Assembly: GCA_001632425.1 (NCBI GenBank)
Contig: KV425597.1
Location: forward strand, 153,724-217,723
From: Neolentinus lepideus HHB14362 ss-1
Lineage: Eukaryota; Basidiomycota; Agaricomycetes; Gloeophyllales; Gloeophyllaceae
Reading direction: 5' to 3'
DNA: 64,000 bases
Part shown: piece after piece, positions 11,639 through 22,249 of the stretch
Layout: each line of letters opens with the position of its first letter
How positions within the stretch are numbered: position 1 is the stretch's first letter
Notes under the pieces: model-generated
Seen by the model: the letters and a program-made list of their open reading frames with translations, nothing else
What the model was told of the DNA's origin: nothing
The model's database searches: none
Translations under genes and position numbers: made by a program

Positions 11639-14600
11639 ATGGCATACCTATATTGGCTGTTTTTCACCGTTTTATTCGTTATCACAACATGCATCTGCGA
11701 ACCCATTGCTCTGAGCGGTCAGAATATCAAGGATCGCATTACCGCGTTGACGCAGCAAGACAAGAGAAATCTCGTTGCCTACAAACCTAATACCTACCAG
11801 CCTCCCCCCGAATCATTCTCGACTTTCCAAGAAGAGCATCTACAAGCCCTCGATATAACTTTGCTTGCATCCGTTGACGGTAAATTTCATGCGCTCAACC
11901 GGACGAACGGCGCAGTTCTCTGGTCTATGTCTGCCAGCTCCTCCGATTCTGCTCCTGCCACACTTGGTCCGCTCGTGCGTACGACACATGTTGAATATGA
12001 CCCTGATCTCCTCGACGACGATGCGAGTCAAGAGCAATATATTATCGAGCCTCAGTCAGGCGATATCTATGTCATGGCTTCGCCGACGAGCCCTTTACAG
12101 CGACTGTCTTTTTCCATGGCTCAGCTGGTAGATATGTCACCCTTCAGTTTCTCTGGCGAAGACGGGAAGATCTTCGTCGGAAAGAAGGAGACTTCTTTGT
12201 TGTTGATCGAATTAGAGACGGGCAGGATTAAAGCAACGTTGAACTCGGAGTGCCCTTGGGACCCTTTCAGCACCGGATCTGTCTCTGATTCTGGCGAAAT
12301 TGACTTGGATGAGCTAGAGGAAGAAGCCACGCGTAATCACATGTCTGTGCCCACCGAAGTATTCATTGGGCGGACCGGTAAGTGCACAGTGCTATTCGTT
12401 TCTACTACAGGCTTACAGACAGAATTTATGCAAATTACATGCAAGACTACCATCTCTCCATATACACCCGACCTTCGTCGCCATCGAGCAAACCCATTGT
12501 ACAGAATTTGTCATTTTCGACGTATGGGCCCAACAACCAAGACGTCGCATTCCAAGCACGTTACCGTCGGACGCCAGATGACATGTACATTCAGTCGCTG
12601 CCTGACGGAAAGATCATGGCTTGGAAAACCCAGGAAAGCGACTCGGATGGAAGTCGAGAAGTAGATTCCTCGTGGGCTCGACATATGCTCAGCGATCCGA
12701 TGTAAGTGTCTTCAAATGGTATGCTGGATAAGGTCATCTGACTTCGGTATCAGCGTTGCTGTCTTCGACGTGCTCAAGAGTACAAAGAGAACGCACCCAT
12801 TTGTATTGCTCCAGCCGCCTTTGAAGCTCTATGAAGATGGCCAGCCACTACCGAATCGCGACAAAGCCTACGTCGGCATTGTGCAGGACACTGGGTCGCT
12901 ATTCGCCATGACATCGGAGCACTATCCTCTCGTCGCCTTCAACGACGTGAACTACATGTCGCCCCTGGGGATTGACCCCTCGCCTGGCATCGAATTCGAT
13001 GGTACGCTCCCACCCGATATCGACGCGGTGACCCGTCATCGGGAGATGCGACGACTGCTAGAGATGTGTCGACACGGCAGCACTGACCGCCGGTGCTTCT
13101 CGGGCGTGCGAACACTGGAATCTGACAGTCGTTCGAGGTTGAGCCGGTTGCTCGATGAATCTCCGGTCGAATTACTTGTGCCTGGGGCTGAGGCTGGGCC
13201 CGCTGCACCACATAATACGCAAGTGACGGAGGTCCCGGCTTCAGGCAACGAGTCCCTGTCCGAACTGCGGGATCCGTGGGGGTGGAGGGAGACCGGATGG
13301 ACTTCGCTGGCTCTTTCGGTGTCGCTGGTATTTCTGAGCAAGTTCCTTAGGAGCCGTTCCCGAGCGGAGCTGAAGGCACCTGAAAGCGCGGAAGCGGGCT
13401 TTTCGGCTATTCACCTGACGGAGGAACCTATTTCTATTGATGCAGACGCCTTGAACACTATTTCAGCTGTCCAGCCACATACTCAGGATAATGTTGCGGT
13501 TGCCCAGTCCTTCTATGTCGGCGATAGCTCAGCTCCCGTCGTCGACGTCCAGCCACCAGTTAACGAAGACGCCAGACTCTCGGAAAATTCTGGTCCGAAT
13601 GTGCAGGAGGTTGCTATAGTAGATGATGGTGCTGAAGGGGAGGACAGTGATAAGGAGGGTGATATGGCGGTGTTCGGAAAGCGTAAGACAACGCGGCGGA
13701 AACGTGGCAAGAAGAAGAAAGGTAATGCGCAGAATGTCAATCTTGAAGATGGCTCCGGGGCCGAGGCAGGACAAAGCAACGATAAGTCGCCTAATTCACA
13801 TGCGCCAGAACAAGGCATTGGCGTTGTTGCTCATGATCCCCCACCGACTAATTCGACGGTGCAGCTGATGTTACCCGCCTCCCTCAGCCCTTCAGGTTCA
13901 TCTTCGCAATCCCTGGTCGTTTCGGACGAAGTTCTAGGTGAGCGGATAACGCACCCTCATTTATCAATGACGCGTTCGATTTATTCGGTTCCAGGATTCG
14001 GCTCCCATGGTACTGTAGTCTATCGTGGATCGCTTCAGGGCCGTGCTGTCGCTGTCAAACGGCTTCTTCGCGACTTCGTCACGCTGGCTTCTCGGGAAGT
14101 CAGCATTCTGCAAGAGTCAGACGACCACCCGAACGTCATTCGCTATTACTACCAAGAGGCGCACAGCAATTTTCTCTATATCGCCCTCGAGTTGTGCCCT
14201 GCATCGTTGGCTGATGTTATCGAGCAACCGGATCAGTTCCGCGACATATCCATCTCGTTCGACCCGAAGCGCGCACTCCGCGAAGTAACCTCCGGTCTTC
14301 GACATCTACATTCTCTGAAAATTGTTCATCGAGATATCAAGCCCCAAAACATCCTGGTCTCAGCTGCGAAAAAGACCACGGGAAAATATAGCGCACATCG
14401 GATGCTTATTTCTGACTTTGGCCTATGCAAGAAGCTGGACGTCGATCAAACAAGCTTCTTACCTACGGTTGGCGGTGCGATGGCAGTTGGGACGGTAGGA
14501 TGGCGTGCCCCGGAGGTCCTGAGAGGAGAGGTAAACTTAGACGAAACTTTGTCTGACGATCAGTCCCAGTCGAGCCGAGACAGTGTTAACACGCCAGGTT

Positions 14601-15388
14601 CAGGCACGTCGACTGGGAAGCCCACAAGGTTGACAAAGGCTGTGGACATCTTTGCCCTGGGATGTCTCTTCTACTATGTTCTTACAAATGGCGGACATCC
14701 ATTTGGAGACCGTTATGAACGGGAGGTAAATATAATTAGGAATGTGAAGTCGCTGGAGGGGCTGGATAGGTTCGGTGAAGAGGGCTCGGATGCTGTCAAT
14801 CTTATAGGAATGATGTTGGACCCAGAACCATCCGCAAGGTATGTGTCTGCTAAATCAGATGATGAAATCAACTTAGCGGTTGTAGGCCGGATACCGGGAC
14901 GTGCCTTCTCCATCCTTATTTCTGGGATGCTGGCCGTCGGTTAACCTTCCTTCAGGATGTTTCGGACCGGTTCGAGATAATGTGTCGAGAACCTCGAGAT
15001 CCCAACCTTGTCGCGCTCGAGAAGGAAGCCCTTGCTGTAGTTGGCACCGACTGGCCGTCGCGTCTTGATAAGAGCTTTGTGGAGAATTTGGGTAAATTTC
15101 GCAAATACAACAAAGGCTCTGTTCAAGATTTGCTACGCGCACTACGCAACAAGGTATGTCGGCGTTCATCCTGTGTTCCGTTGGTAATAGCTGACCTTGC
15201 TGTAGAAACACCATTATCAAGATCTGCCAGATCATGTCAAGCGGACAATGGGCGGCATGCCCGAGGGCTTTCTCCAATACTTTACTCGCCGTTTTCCGCA
15301 GCTGTTCTTGCATGTTCATGGAGTTGTCGCCACCTCTCCGTTACGTGATGAGTCTATGTTTCGGTCTTACTTTGAACTGACAGACTAA
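11639..15388 (+). CDS. IRE1: IRE1 ER-stress sensor kinase/endoribonuclease
   Basis: ER transmembrane sensor of the unfolded-protein response. The lumenal domain detects misfolded protein; the cytosolic kinase and KEN RNase splice HAC1/XBP1-type mRNA. Five exons fit exactly: 11639-12377, 12446-12701, 12754-14838, 14886-15153 and 15206-15388, giving 1176 aa. A signal peptide starts MAYLYWLFFTVLFVITT. The lumenal beta-propeller shows LLASVDGKFHALNRTNGAVLW. A transmembrane segment lies near 13300-13350 (TSLALSVSLVFLSKF), followed by a Lys/Arg-rich linker near 13680-13730. Kinase motifs are VAVKRLLRD, HRDIKPQNIL, SDFGLCK and GTVGWRAPEVL. The KEN domain carries LQDVSDRFE and KHHYQDLPDHVK and ends FRSYFELTD*. 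The kinase has an insert with DQSQSSRDS between 14560 and 14640. All key kinase residues are present. The start was chosen for the signal peptide. Confidence 0.96.
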
Positions 15389-15652
15389 TTTGGGACTATC
15401 TCATTGCGCATATTGACCGCAGTTTTACATCATCTCATGCTTGTCTTGGATTGTTCTGTATAAGTATCTCCTCTGTCTTGTAACTTATTCCATTCTGTAT
15501 TGGGTAGCTAGCAGGTATCGTACACATAATAGGATCCATCAATGCGGAATTGCTGCGTATCAAGAGGACATTCTAATTCCATCGAGACGACACGTGCATC
15601 ACCCCGGCAAGTGCGATAGCATGACGGAATTCAGAACGACTATGTCTATTCC

Positions 15653-17165
15653 CTAATGATAATGTCTGACTTGGAGCCCGGCAATATACTCTACGTCGTA
15701 AGCCTTCCCTTTGATCAGTTGCGCTGTACCGTAGCTCTTCACACGCGCAGCCTCCCATCTAGGTGAGGGATCAGGTTACATGCTGCCCCTTGTCAATGAG
15801 ATTGGACGTACTCATCGGTCGTTGGCACTTGACCCTCAAAAATAACTTGACCTTCTTCGGCCACCTTCTTGGACGGTAGGGGTTTCAAAGGGATGCCATT
15901 AATGAAGTGAGCAAAGTGGAATACGCCAAGGCGACGGAGATGAGCCTGGTCCTCTGGAGGTCTCACGACTAACGCAAAGTAAGCAGCCGTGTCGCGGTAC
16001 TAGTTCACACCACTTACCGCGATGAATGGTGCCCTTGAGGATGCCACCTGACATAAAAGACAGTTGATCCCCTATATTGATGACGAGTGCATTATCTTGG
16101 TGCTAGATCGGTCTCAGTCCCGCCTCCATTATCACAACGAAGTAAAGTAAAAGCCATACCTTGACGTAGCGCCACACTCCATCCGGCATAAGGATCTGCA
16201 GGGCGGTGATAGGTTGCGATATTAGAGTGCTAATGGAATTGAAGTCTGTATGGCCGTTCAACATGACATTGTTCGTCTTTCGTGCCTCATCCGATGTAAG
16301 AGGATCATAGATCATATATCTGAGGAGCTGGGAGAGTGAAGTCAGCACATCAACTTATACTCAAAAAATTATGCCTACATCATCTCCTGTCCTGCCTTCG
16401 TCGTCTAGGTGTAGATGCCACAAATAGCCTTCCTCGAGTCCCAGCACCGCATCGATGAGTGTCAACACACGACGTAGGACTTTGTTTCGACTTTCCTGAA
16501 GCAGTAACATTAGATAGAGACAGAAATTACATACGCCACTTACCGCATAGAACGCCTTGATTTCGGGTACGTATGGCTGCAGGGGCTTAGGATGCCTTGA
16601 AACAGGGTCAACTCTAACATGATATTAGGACCTTTGTGTTCTCACTCGCGTATAAACGTACCGATTCAAATAGAAGTTGTAATGCTCTATCCGATCTCTC
16701 ACGCCATCTTTGATTTCCCAATAATTCTGAAGCTGGAGGCGAGGAAATTAGACGGGATACATTGGATCACTTTACTACTTACCTTATACCCTATGAAAGA
16801 TCCTTCCTCGGCGATGGGTGCTCTATGTTGCTCCTTTTCTTTTCTGGTGACACCATCGAATGCTCGTTGACCCAAAGCGAACTGCCTATTCAGCTATCAA
16901 GGTTGTCTGAGGTCGTGTCTCACACCTAGCTGTCAGAGCTACCGAAACTCACTGTCTCCTCAGAGATTCCATGGCCTATCACGTAGAAGAAACCATCTCG
17001 CTGCAAGGCTCTAGCGACCGTCTTCACTAACTCGTCCCGCTCCGTGTCATAGAGAGAAAGATCCACCGTCAGAATGTCGGCCCACTCAATGCCAGTGGAT
17101 TGGGTAGGTGGTGGGGGTTGCCATTTCGGGAGTGGCGGGATAATTGAGCTGTGCTCAATCGACAT
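15653..17165 (-). CDS. 2-oxoglutarate/Fe(II) oxygenase, isopenicillin N synthase-like
   Basis: Non-heme iron oxygenase of the DIOX_N plus 2OG-FeII_Oxy type. The N-terminal exon (from 17165) carries the helix ELVKTVARALQRDGFFYVIGHGI typical of the family. Following exons give FALGQRAFDGVTRKEKEQ, LQNYWEIKDGVRDRIEHYNF, then the metal ligands in NGHTDFNSISTL (His and Asp) and in KGTIHRVVRPPEDQ (second His). The protein ends KSYGTAQLIKGK...VRHYH*. The 2OG-anchoring Arg is in RRLGVFHFAHF, where a Gly stands where classical members have Ser, so the RxS motif is RLG. Substrate is unknown; fungal members act in secondary metabolism, nucleobase or small-molecule oxidation. It is divergent from the urea transporter, so the 690 bases between them may serve both. 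Short introns (about 50-60 bases) with GT-AG borders break the frame seven or so times. Confidence 0.85.
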
Positions 17166-17856
17166 AGTGCGTCTTTGTGCTCAGCGTGCTGAAGTATATC
17201 GACCGAAGCCAACTTCAAGAGTCCTGCGGCAAGAAGATATTTCTATATCTCTCTTGGCTGATAATGGTACCAGCCTACGCTCATCCTCGGGCGAAAGCAC
17301 GTCATCCGGTTCATTCTGTATTCGCAACTGAGCGGAGTACTGTCACGGTTACAGCGTGTAAGATATGATTTCGGGAAGTCTCTAAGGACACACGATAAAT
17401 GTATGCTCGGTGTTAATCTTGGCGCTTATCTGGTATACGCACTTACGACATGTTTGGTCTCGCAAGCGCTTTATAGGGAATAACAGCACGGAAAACGGGA
17501 ATTGGACAGCAGAGCTCGGGGATTGCTTATCTGCTTCCCGTGGTGCCTGGCTCCGCGCGATGCAACATCCCAGATCTTATGACTGTCGTCTTTTCATACG
17601 CAGGTGATCAAGTCGTGACAGTCAGAACGATGACGCTGCTTTACCAGTCCCAACACCAACAGGTTCAGGATCTTGAATACCCAGGTGGATTACTTCTGCC
17701 GTGTCCAAGCGAAGATTTCTAGCTTATCTTTGTTCTAATCGATACCGGTGTCGTTCTGATGGCTTCTTTTCGACATTCGCAATATTGGCTTGCAATGATG
17801 TTTGCATTGGTACGGCTTATAATACAAGCCTTCGTCGACTTTGATTGTGGTGGACC
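17166..17856. promoter_or_regulatory. Shared upstream region with GATA-factor sites (dioxygenase / DUR3)
   Basis: Space between two divergent starts. It has three GATAAG sites read on the minus strand (CTTATC at 17425-17430, 17526-17531, 17723-17728) and two GATAA sites on the plus strand (17260-17264, 17394-17398). Fungal GATA factors of the AreA/Nit2 class bind such sites, usually in pairs or clusters, to switch on nitrogen-scavenging genes when ammonium is low, and urea permeases are classic targets. The motifs are seen; their use is inferred. Confidence 0.5.
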
Positions 17857-20490
17857 ATGGCAGAGACACCTCTACCCCAGGGCGTCGGCTATGGCATTGT
17901 ACTGGGGCTCGGATTCTTCTTCGCCCTGGTTATGAATGTAATAACTTGGGTTCAAGCTCGGTTTTCCCGCTATTCGCCCAGCTCTGCTGCAGAGTTCACT
18001 GCTGCCAGTAGGTCTTTGAAGACCGGTATCGTCGTAGCGGGGATTGTCAGCTCCTGTGCGTGCCTGTACAATAAAACCTCGATCAGATGAGCTAACAGTC
18101 TCTTAGGGACATGGAGTCTCACCCTCCTGCAAAGTGCAACTCAATCCTATACTTTGGGCGTTTCCGGCGGCTACTGGTATGCCGTAGGCGGTACATTACA
18201 GATCGCTATCTTCTCTGTAATTGCCAGCAAAGTGAAGAGTAATGCTAATCGTGCGACGACCTTTCCTGAGGTACGGCTGGCATTCACTTTGGCTTATGGT
18301 CGAATCTTCACGCTCCATCCAGGTCGCATACGTACGATTCGGCACTGCTGGGCATCTAGCTTTCCTTTGGTGCGGACTTGTTTGCAATACAATCGTCTCG
18401 GCCTGCATTCTTCTTGGGGGTAGTACAGTAGTTAGCGCCTTAACAGGCATGAATGACTATGCTGCATTATTTCTGATCCCTGTAGGAGTCGCTGTGTATG
18501 TTGCTACGGGGTAAGTCACTCATTTCTCTATAGAGCAATCGTTTTAAGCAGTATTCCGATTTAGAGGCCTTCGCGCGACCTTCATCAGTGATGCGACGCA
18601 TACATTTTTTCTCCTTGGAATTCTCCTGTGTTTCGTGTTCACGTACGGAAATCCTCTTGTCATGTGAGGATTTTGATTGAACTTCATCCTGTAGGGTATA
18701 TACCCGATCCGACACGGTTGGAAGCCCGACGAGATTATACCACCTTTTGGAAAGGGCTGCTGAGCTTGCTCCTGTAGATGGTAACTACCACGGGTCTTAT
18801 CTTACCTTCCGTTCACGCCAAGGAGCGATCTATGCCGTACAGGTAAGCTTGGAAATTTCTGTAGATTAGTCATAGTTAATCTACTTGTCATAGTCCATCA
18901 TCACCGGTTAGTGCGTTTCTAATATGCGTCTCACTCCATCGATTCCAAATTGCTCTTTCGTAAGGCTTTGGTTTAGTGAACTGTGATCAAGGTTCATTTA
19001 TTAGTGTTGTTGATAATCACCAAGTCGCGCTGAGCAGTCTCGTTCAGGTTATTGGTCTCGCGCCATCGCCTCTAATCCTGCCACCACAGCCAAAGCATAC
19101 TTTCTTGGCGGCGTCGCCTGGTTTTCCGTTCCGTTCGCATGTGGCACGACTCTCGGCTTGGGTGCGCGCGCCCTCAGCACTCTCCCAGACTTCCCGACCT
19201 TGTCCGCTTCAGACGTGTCTGCCGGTCTCGCAGGCGTCCAAACAGTGAGCTATCTCATGGGCAAGGCCGGAGCTGTCCTCGCGCTGCTGCTTGTCTTCCT
19301 TAGCGTCACTTCCGTAAGTTCTTCATCAATAAACTAAAGTATCGACTTGAGGGAACTAAGCCATGGCGTCTTGGCTGTCAGGCGTTGAGCGCGGAGATGA
19401 TTGCCGTGTCCACGCTACTGTCATTCGATGTCTATAGGCAGTATTTCAAGCCTAACGCTGCGAGTAAGGAGATCGTGGCCGTCTCGAGGTATTGTATCGC
19501 GTTCTGGGCAGTTTTCTCTGGGGGAATATCGTCAGTATTCAAAGCCGTCGGAATTGTGAGTCATTCCCAAGGACTCCTTTCGGGATTGACAAAGCTTGTC
19601 GCCTGCAGAACATGGGCTGGCTTTTCTACTTCTTGGGAGTTGCCACAGCCTCTGGCGTATTTCCTATCGCTCTAACATTCACGTACGTTTTAGTTTACAT
19701 TCTACTTTGCCATTTCCTGATTTCAGCACACCTAGATGGAGGGACCTTAGTAAAGCAGGCGCTGTTGCTGGGTCCGTGGGTGGTATGGCCATTGCCCTGA
19801 TAGTCTGGCTTGCATCGGCCAAAGCTATAAGCGGAGAGATCACAGTCGACACACTCAGCGGTCAATGGGTCTCGTTTGCAGGAAACGTCGCTGCGATTGG
19901 AGCAGGTGGCGTGTTGTCTATAGGCCTTTCGCTCTGGAAGCCTGCAAGGTTTGACTGGGAGAAAACAAGAAGAATGAGAGTTGTCAGTGAGAAGACAGAG
20001 ACCCTCGAGGGTGGTACTGAGGAAAGTGATGGTGGCAAGGAGGATGACGTGGTGGATGAGAAGAAAGCATCTCTAGACCGTGACGAGGAAGATCAAAGCA
20101 TCCAGACTGCGGATGGCTTAGATTTCAGATCTCTAGACAGAGCGTTCCGGTTCTATGGCTGGCTGTTTGCCTTACTCGCGGCTGTCATAACCTTTGTATG
20201 TCCTTTCTCTCCCTTGTCGTGTTCCTGCGTTAATACTTCTTGAGGTCATTCCCGTCCCACTCGGAGCCGCTCCGTACGTATTCTCTCCTCGCTTTTTCGC
20301 GGGTGTAGTAGGGGTGCAAATCGTGAGTACACCTGCCAGCTCAAGGTGGTGCGAATCCGATGCCTGACTTGCGGTTGTTTGCGATGTGTAGGTGTGGTTG
20401 TTCCTGGCTGCCTTCCTTGTGGTGGTATTGCCATTGGTGGAGTCCAGAAAAGCGCTTTGGAAAATTATCCGGAGGCCTTCTATCATATGA
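17857..20490 (+). CDS. DUR3: DUR3-type urea active transporter (SSS family)
   Basis: Plasma-membrane urea/H+ (or polyamine) symporter of the sodium:solute symporter superfamily. Thirteen exons join in frame with GT-AG introns and sum to exactly 665 aa: 17857-18055, 18107-18270, 18323-18510, 18565-18663, 18695-18842, 18894-18906, 18965-18991, 19048-19313, 19382-19555, 19609-19682, 19727-20195, 20245-20322 and 20392-20490. Diagnostic blocks are YGIVLGLGFFFALVMN, the intron-split SSWTWSLTLLQSA, VTRS-type loop VYTRSDTVGSP, GYWSRAIASNP, AKAYFLGGVAWFSVPFACG, ALSAEMIAVSTLLSFDVYRQ and WKPARFDWEKTRRMRV. An acidic cytosolic loop (EKTETLEGGTEESDGGKEDD) precedes the last membrane helices. Two exons of 13 and 27 bases are unusual and easily missed by gene callers. 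The gene looks intact. GATA sites upstream fit nitrogen control. Confidence 0.95.
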
Positions 20491-21171
20491 TAGCTTTGTG
20501 CGTTTCTTGATGAGGGCATTAGCTCCAGTCGAGTATCAAGCTCTGATATCTTATAGACATGCACGAATTTTGTAGCTCCGAACTCGTGAAACAGACGCAG
20601 AATCGAGAAAGATAGAACGACCGATATAGATGTAGCCGTAACTTCCAGTGATGCTTTAGTGAATAAACGATTACGATTAGTGTACGTTTCCATTGAGCCA
20701 TAGCAAACACCAAGCGCAGCAAGTCGCGTACGGCAGACCTTTGCGCTATCCGCAGCAGCAATCTTCTAGCTGGTGGCGCTCGGACGCCGGGGAACATACC
20801 GTCGAGGATCCAAGCGCCCTCTTCTCTATTGAACCGGCAAGATTATAGTACGAATCACATAGAAGCCTCTGGTGAGGGCGCAGCCGGGGTGATCGACGTG
20901 GACTCAGCGCTCTTCGCGTGCACAGCTATCATATTTTATCTCTCGCTGGCAGAAGAAATAATTTCGATGTAGACCATCGTCGAGCTCGATGCACTAAAAA
21001 CTATCATCATGATCACATCATATCCCAGGATCAGCCTGGCGCAAACGCTTCCTCGTAATGCGTCGGAATCCTGGGTGGGAAGGACCGCAGTCGGGCTGGA
21101 AAACGCCAGGCTGCATTTTACATGTTAAAAAGACTGGACACACTCACAGTTACAAGCGATCCAGTGGTGCG
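20491..21171. other. DUR3 downstream region
   Basis: About 680 bases after the DUR3 stop. It should hold the DUR3 3' UTR. Short frames on the minus strand show no motif. Nothing else seen. Confidence 0.3.
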
Positions 21172-21719
21172 ATGTTCGATAAAGACCCCCGCATCATCCG
21201 TACATTCCGCGAATGCTCCTCGGAGGCCTTGTTCAAATTGTGGAACAACCCAGTCGTTCATTGCACCTTGTGGGAGGATACCGCATGGAGACGAGTTCGT
21301 GAAAGATGAACTGAAGCCTAGTGCGGCTGCATCACAGCTCTACGTTAGGAACCGGATGGCGAGGGAGAGCTCATGGAAAACGCCGACATAAGGATGTGGA
21401 ATCCGAAGAACCGCGAAGCTCGTATATCTACTGCACTATGGAACGACAGCGGGCACGGCGCTCAAGTTCATCATCGATCACGCGTTTAGGAACTTTGGGC
21501 TGCATCGGAGGGCGTCAGGCGGATTCGAGGAAAATGCAGTGGCGATAGCTATGTATAGGAAGTCCTTGGAGAGATTGCAAGGGCGTGAGGTGCTGATGCA
21601 ATCGTGGTTTCAGAAGAAGAGCGGAGAAGACAGGCTAATTAGCTGGATGACGGCTGGGAGGATTCGATGGACATGAGAATGTTGAATACAGAATGGGCGG
21701 AATTATCTGGGTGCTGAGG
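21172..21719 (+). pseudogene. GNAT-type N-acetyltransferase pseudogene
   Basis: Remains of a fungal RimJ/RimL-like GNAT acetyltransferase, spread over all three frames. In order: MFDKDPRIIRTFRECSSEAL with FKLWNNPVV; DEFVKDELKPSAAASQLYV in the next frame; GELMENADIRMWNPKNREAR in a third; then the acetyl-CoA-binding helix region GTALKFIIDHAFRNFGLHR and FEENAVAIAMYRK; then ERRRQAN, an in-frame TAG (21640-21642) where relatives have Trp, and DGWEDSMDMRMLNTEWAEL. The frame shifts near 21285, 21345, 21450 and 21600 have no usable splice sites, so introns do not rescue it. It was an ordinary single-domain enzyme of about 190 aa and cannot now be translated. Confidence 0.8.
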
Positions 21720-22028
21720 AAGGAGAGAACGAAGCAAAGGGTATTCCGTGGAAGAGCGGCTTAAGTTTCGAGTCATTCCCAGCAGAGAGTTCAACTGCCT
21801 TTCGTGCAAGATAGATTCGGTGGTGCCTATGCGATTGGGAGCGACGTTCAAACCAGAAGCGAGAATTGCTGTCAGTCGCGGGCACGCGGAACGCACAAAA
21901 GTTAAGTCCAACCTAACCTCTTTTATGAGTCACACAGGATTGAAGGACAGACGTACCAGGAGGCACATGATAGAACGGTAACACGACGCTGTGCGCGTTG
22001 TTTGTCTCTGTTGTACAGTATAAGATCG

Positions 22029-22240
22029 TCACGTGAATCTATCACGTGATGCCTTGGCTTTCTGCACGAGAAAACATATGTTCAGTCGGGAGCAACTGAA
22101 GCTACTAAAGCTAAACTAGGTACACAGGTTTCCCACATAATAAAATAAATTTACATATTTTTTTTGACTGCGAATACGCTGCCTCATCGTGCAGAAAGCC
22201 AACGCGTCACCTCGCGTCACCTGGATTCCACGTCACGTGA
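22029..22240. repeat. MITE-like inverted-repeat element
   Basis: About 212 bases bounded on both sides by TCACGTGA (22029-22036 and 22233-22240). Inside, TTGGCTTTCTGCACGA at 22054-22069 is repeated perfectly inverted at 22187-22202. Shorter shared pieces (GAATC, and ACGTGATGCC against GGTGACGCG) lie between the outer and inner arms. The centre is AT-rich with a T tract near 22160. No coding content and no clear target-site duplication was seen. It has the build of a small non-autonomous DNA transposon. The three CACGTG cores could also bind bHLH or bZIP factors. Confidence 0.6.
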
Positions 22241-22249
22241 TGGTCCTAA

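Noticed and set aside
12939..13818. Minus-strand frames of 80-101 codons opposite IRE1
   Set aside because: They are antisense shadows of the long IRE1 exon and have no motifs.
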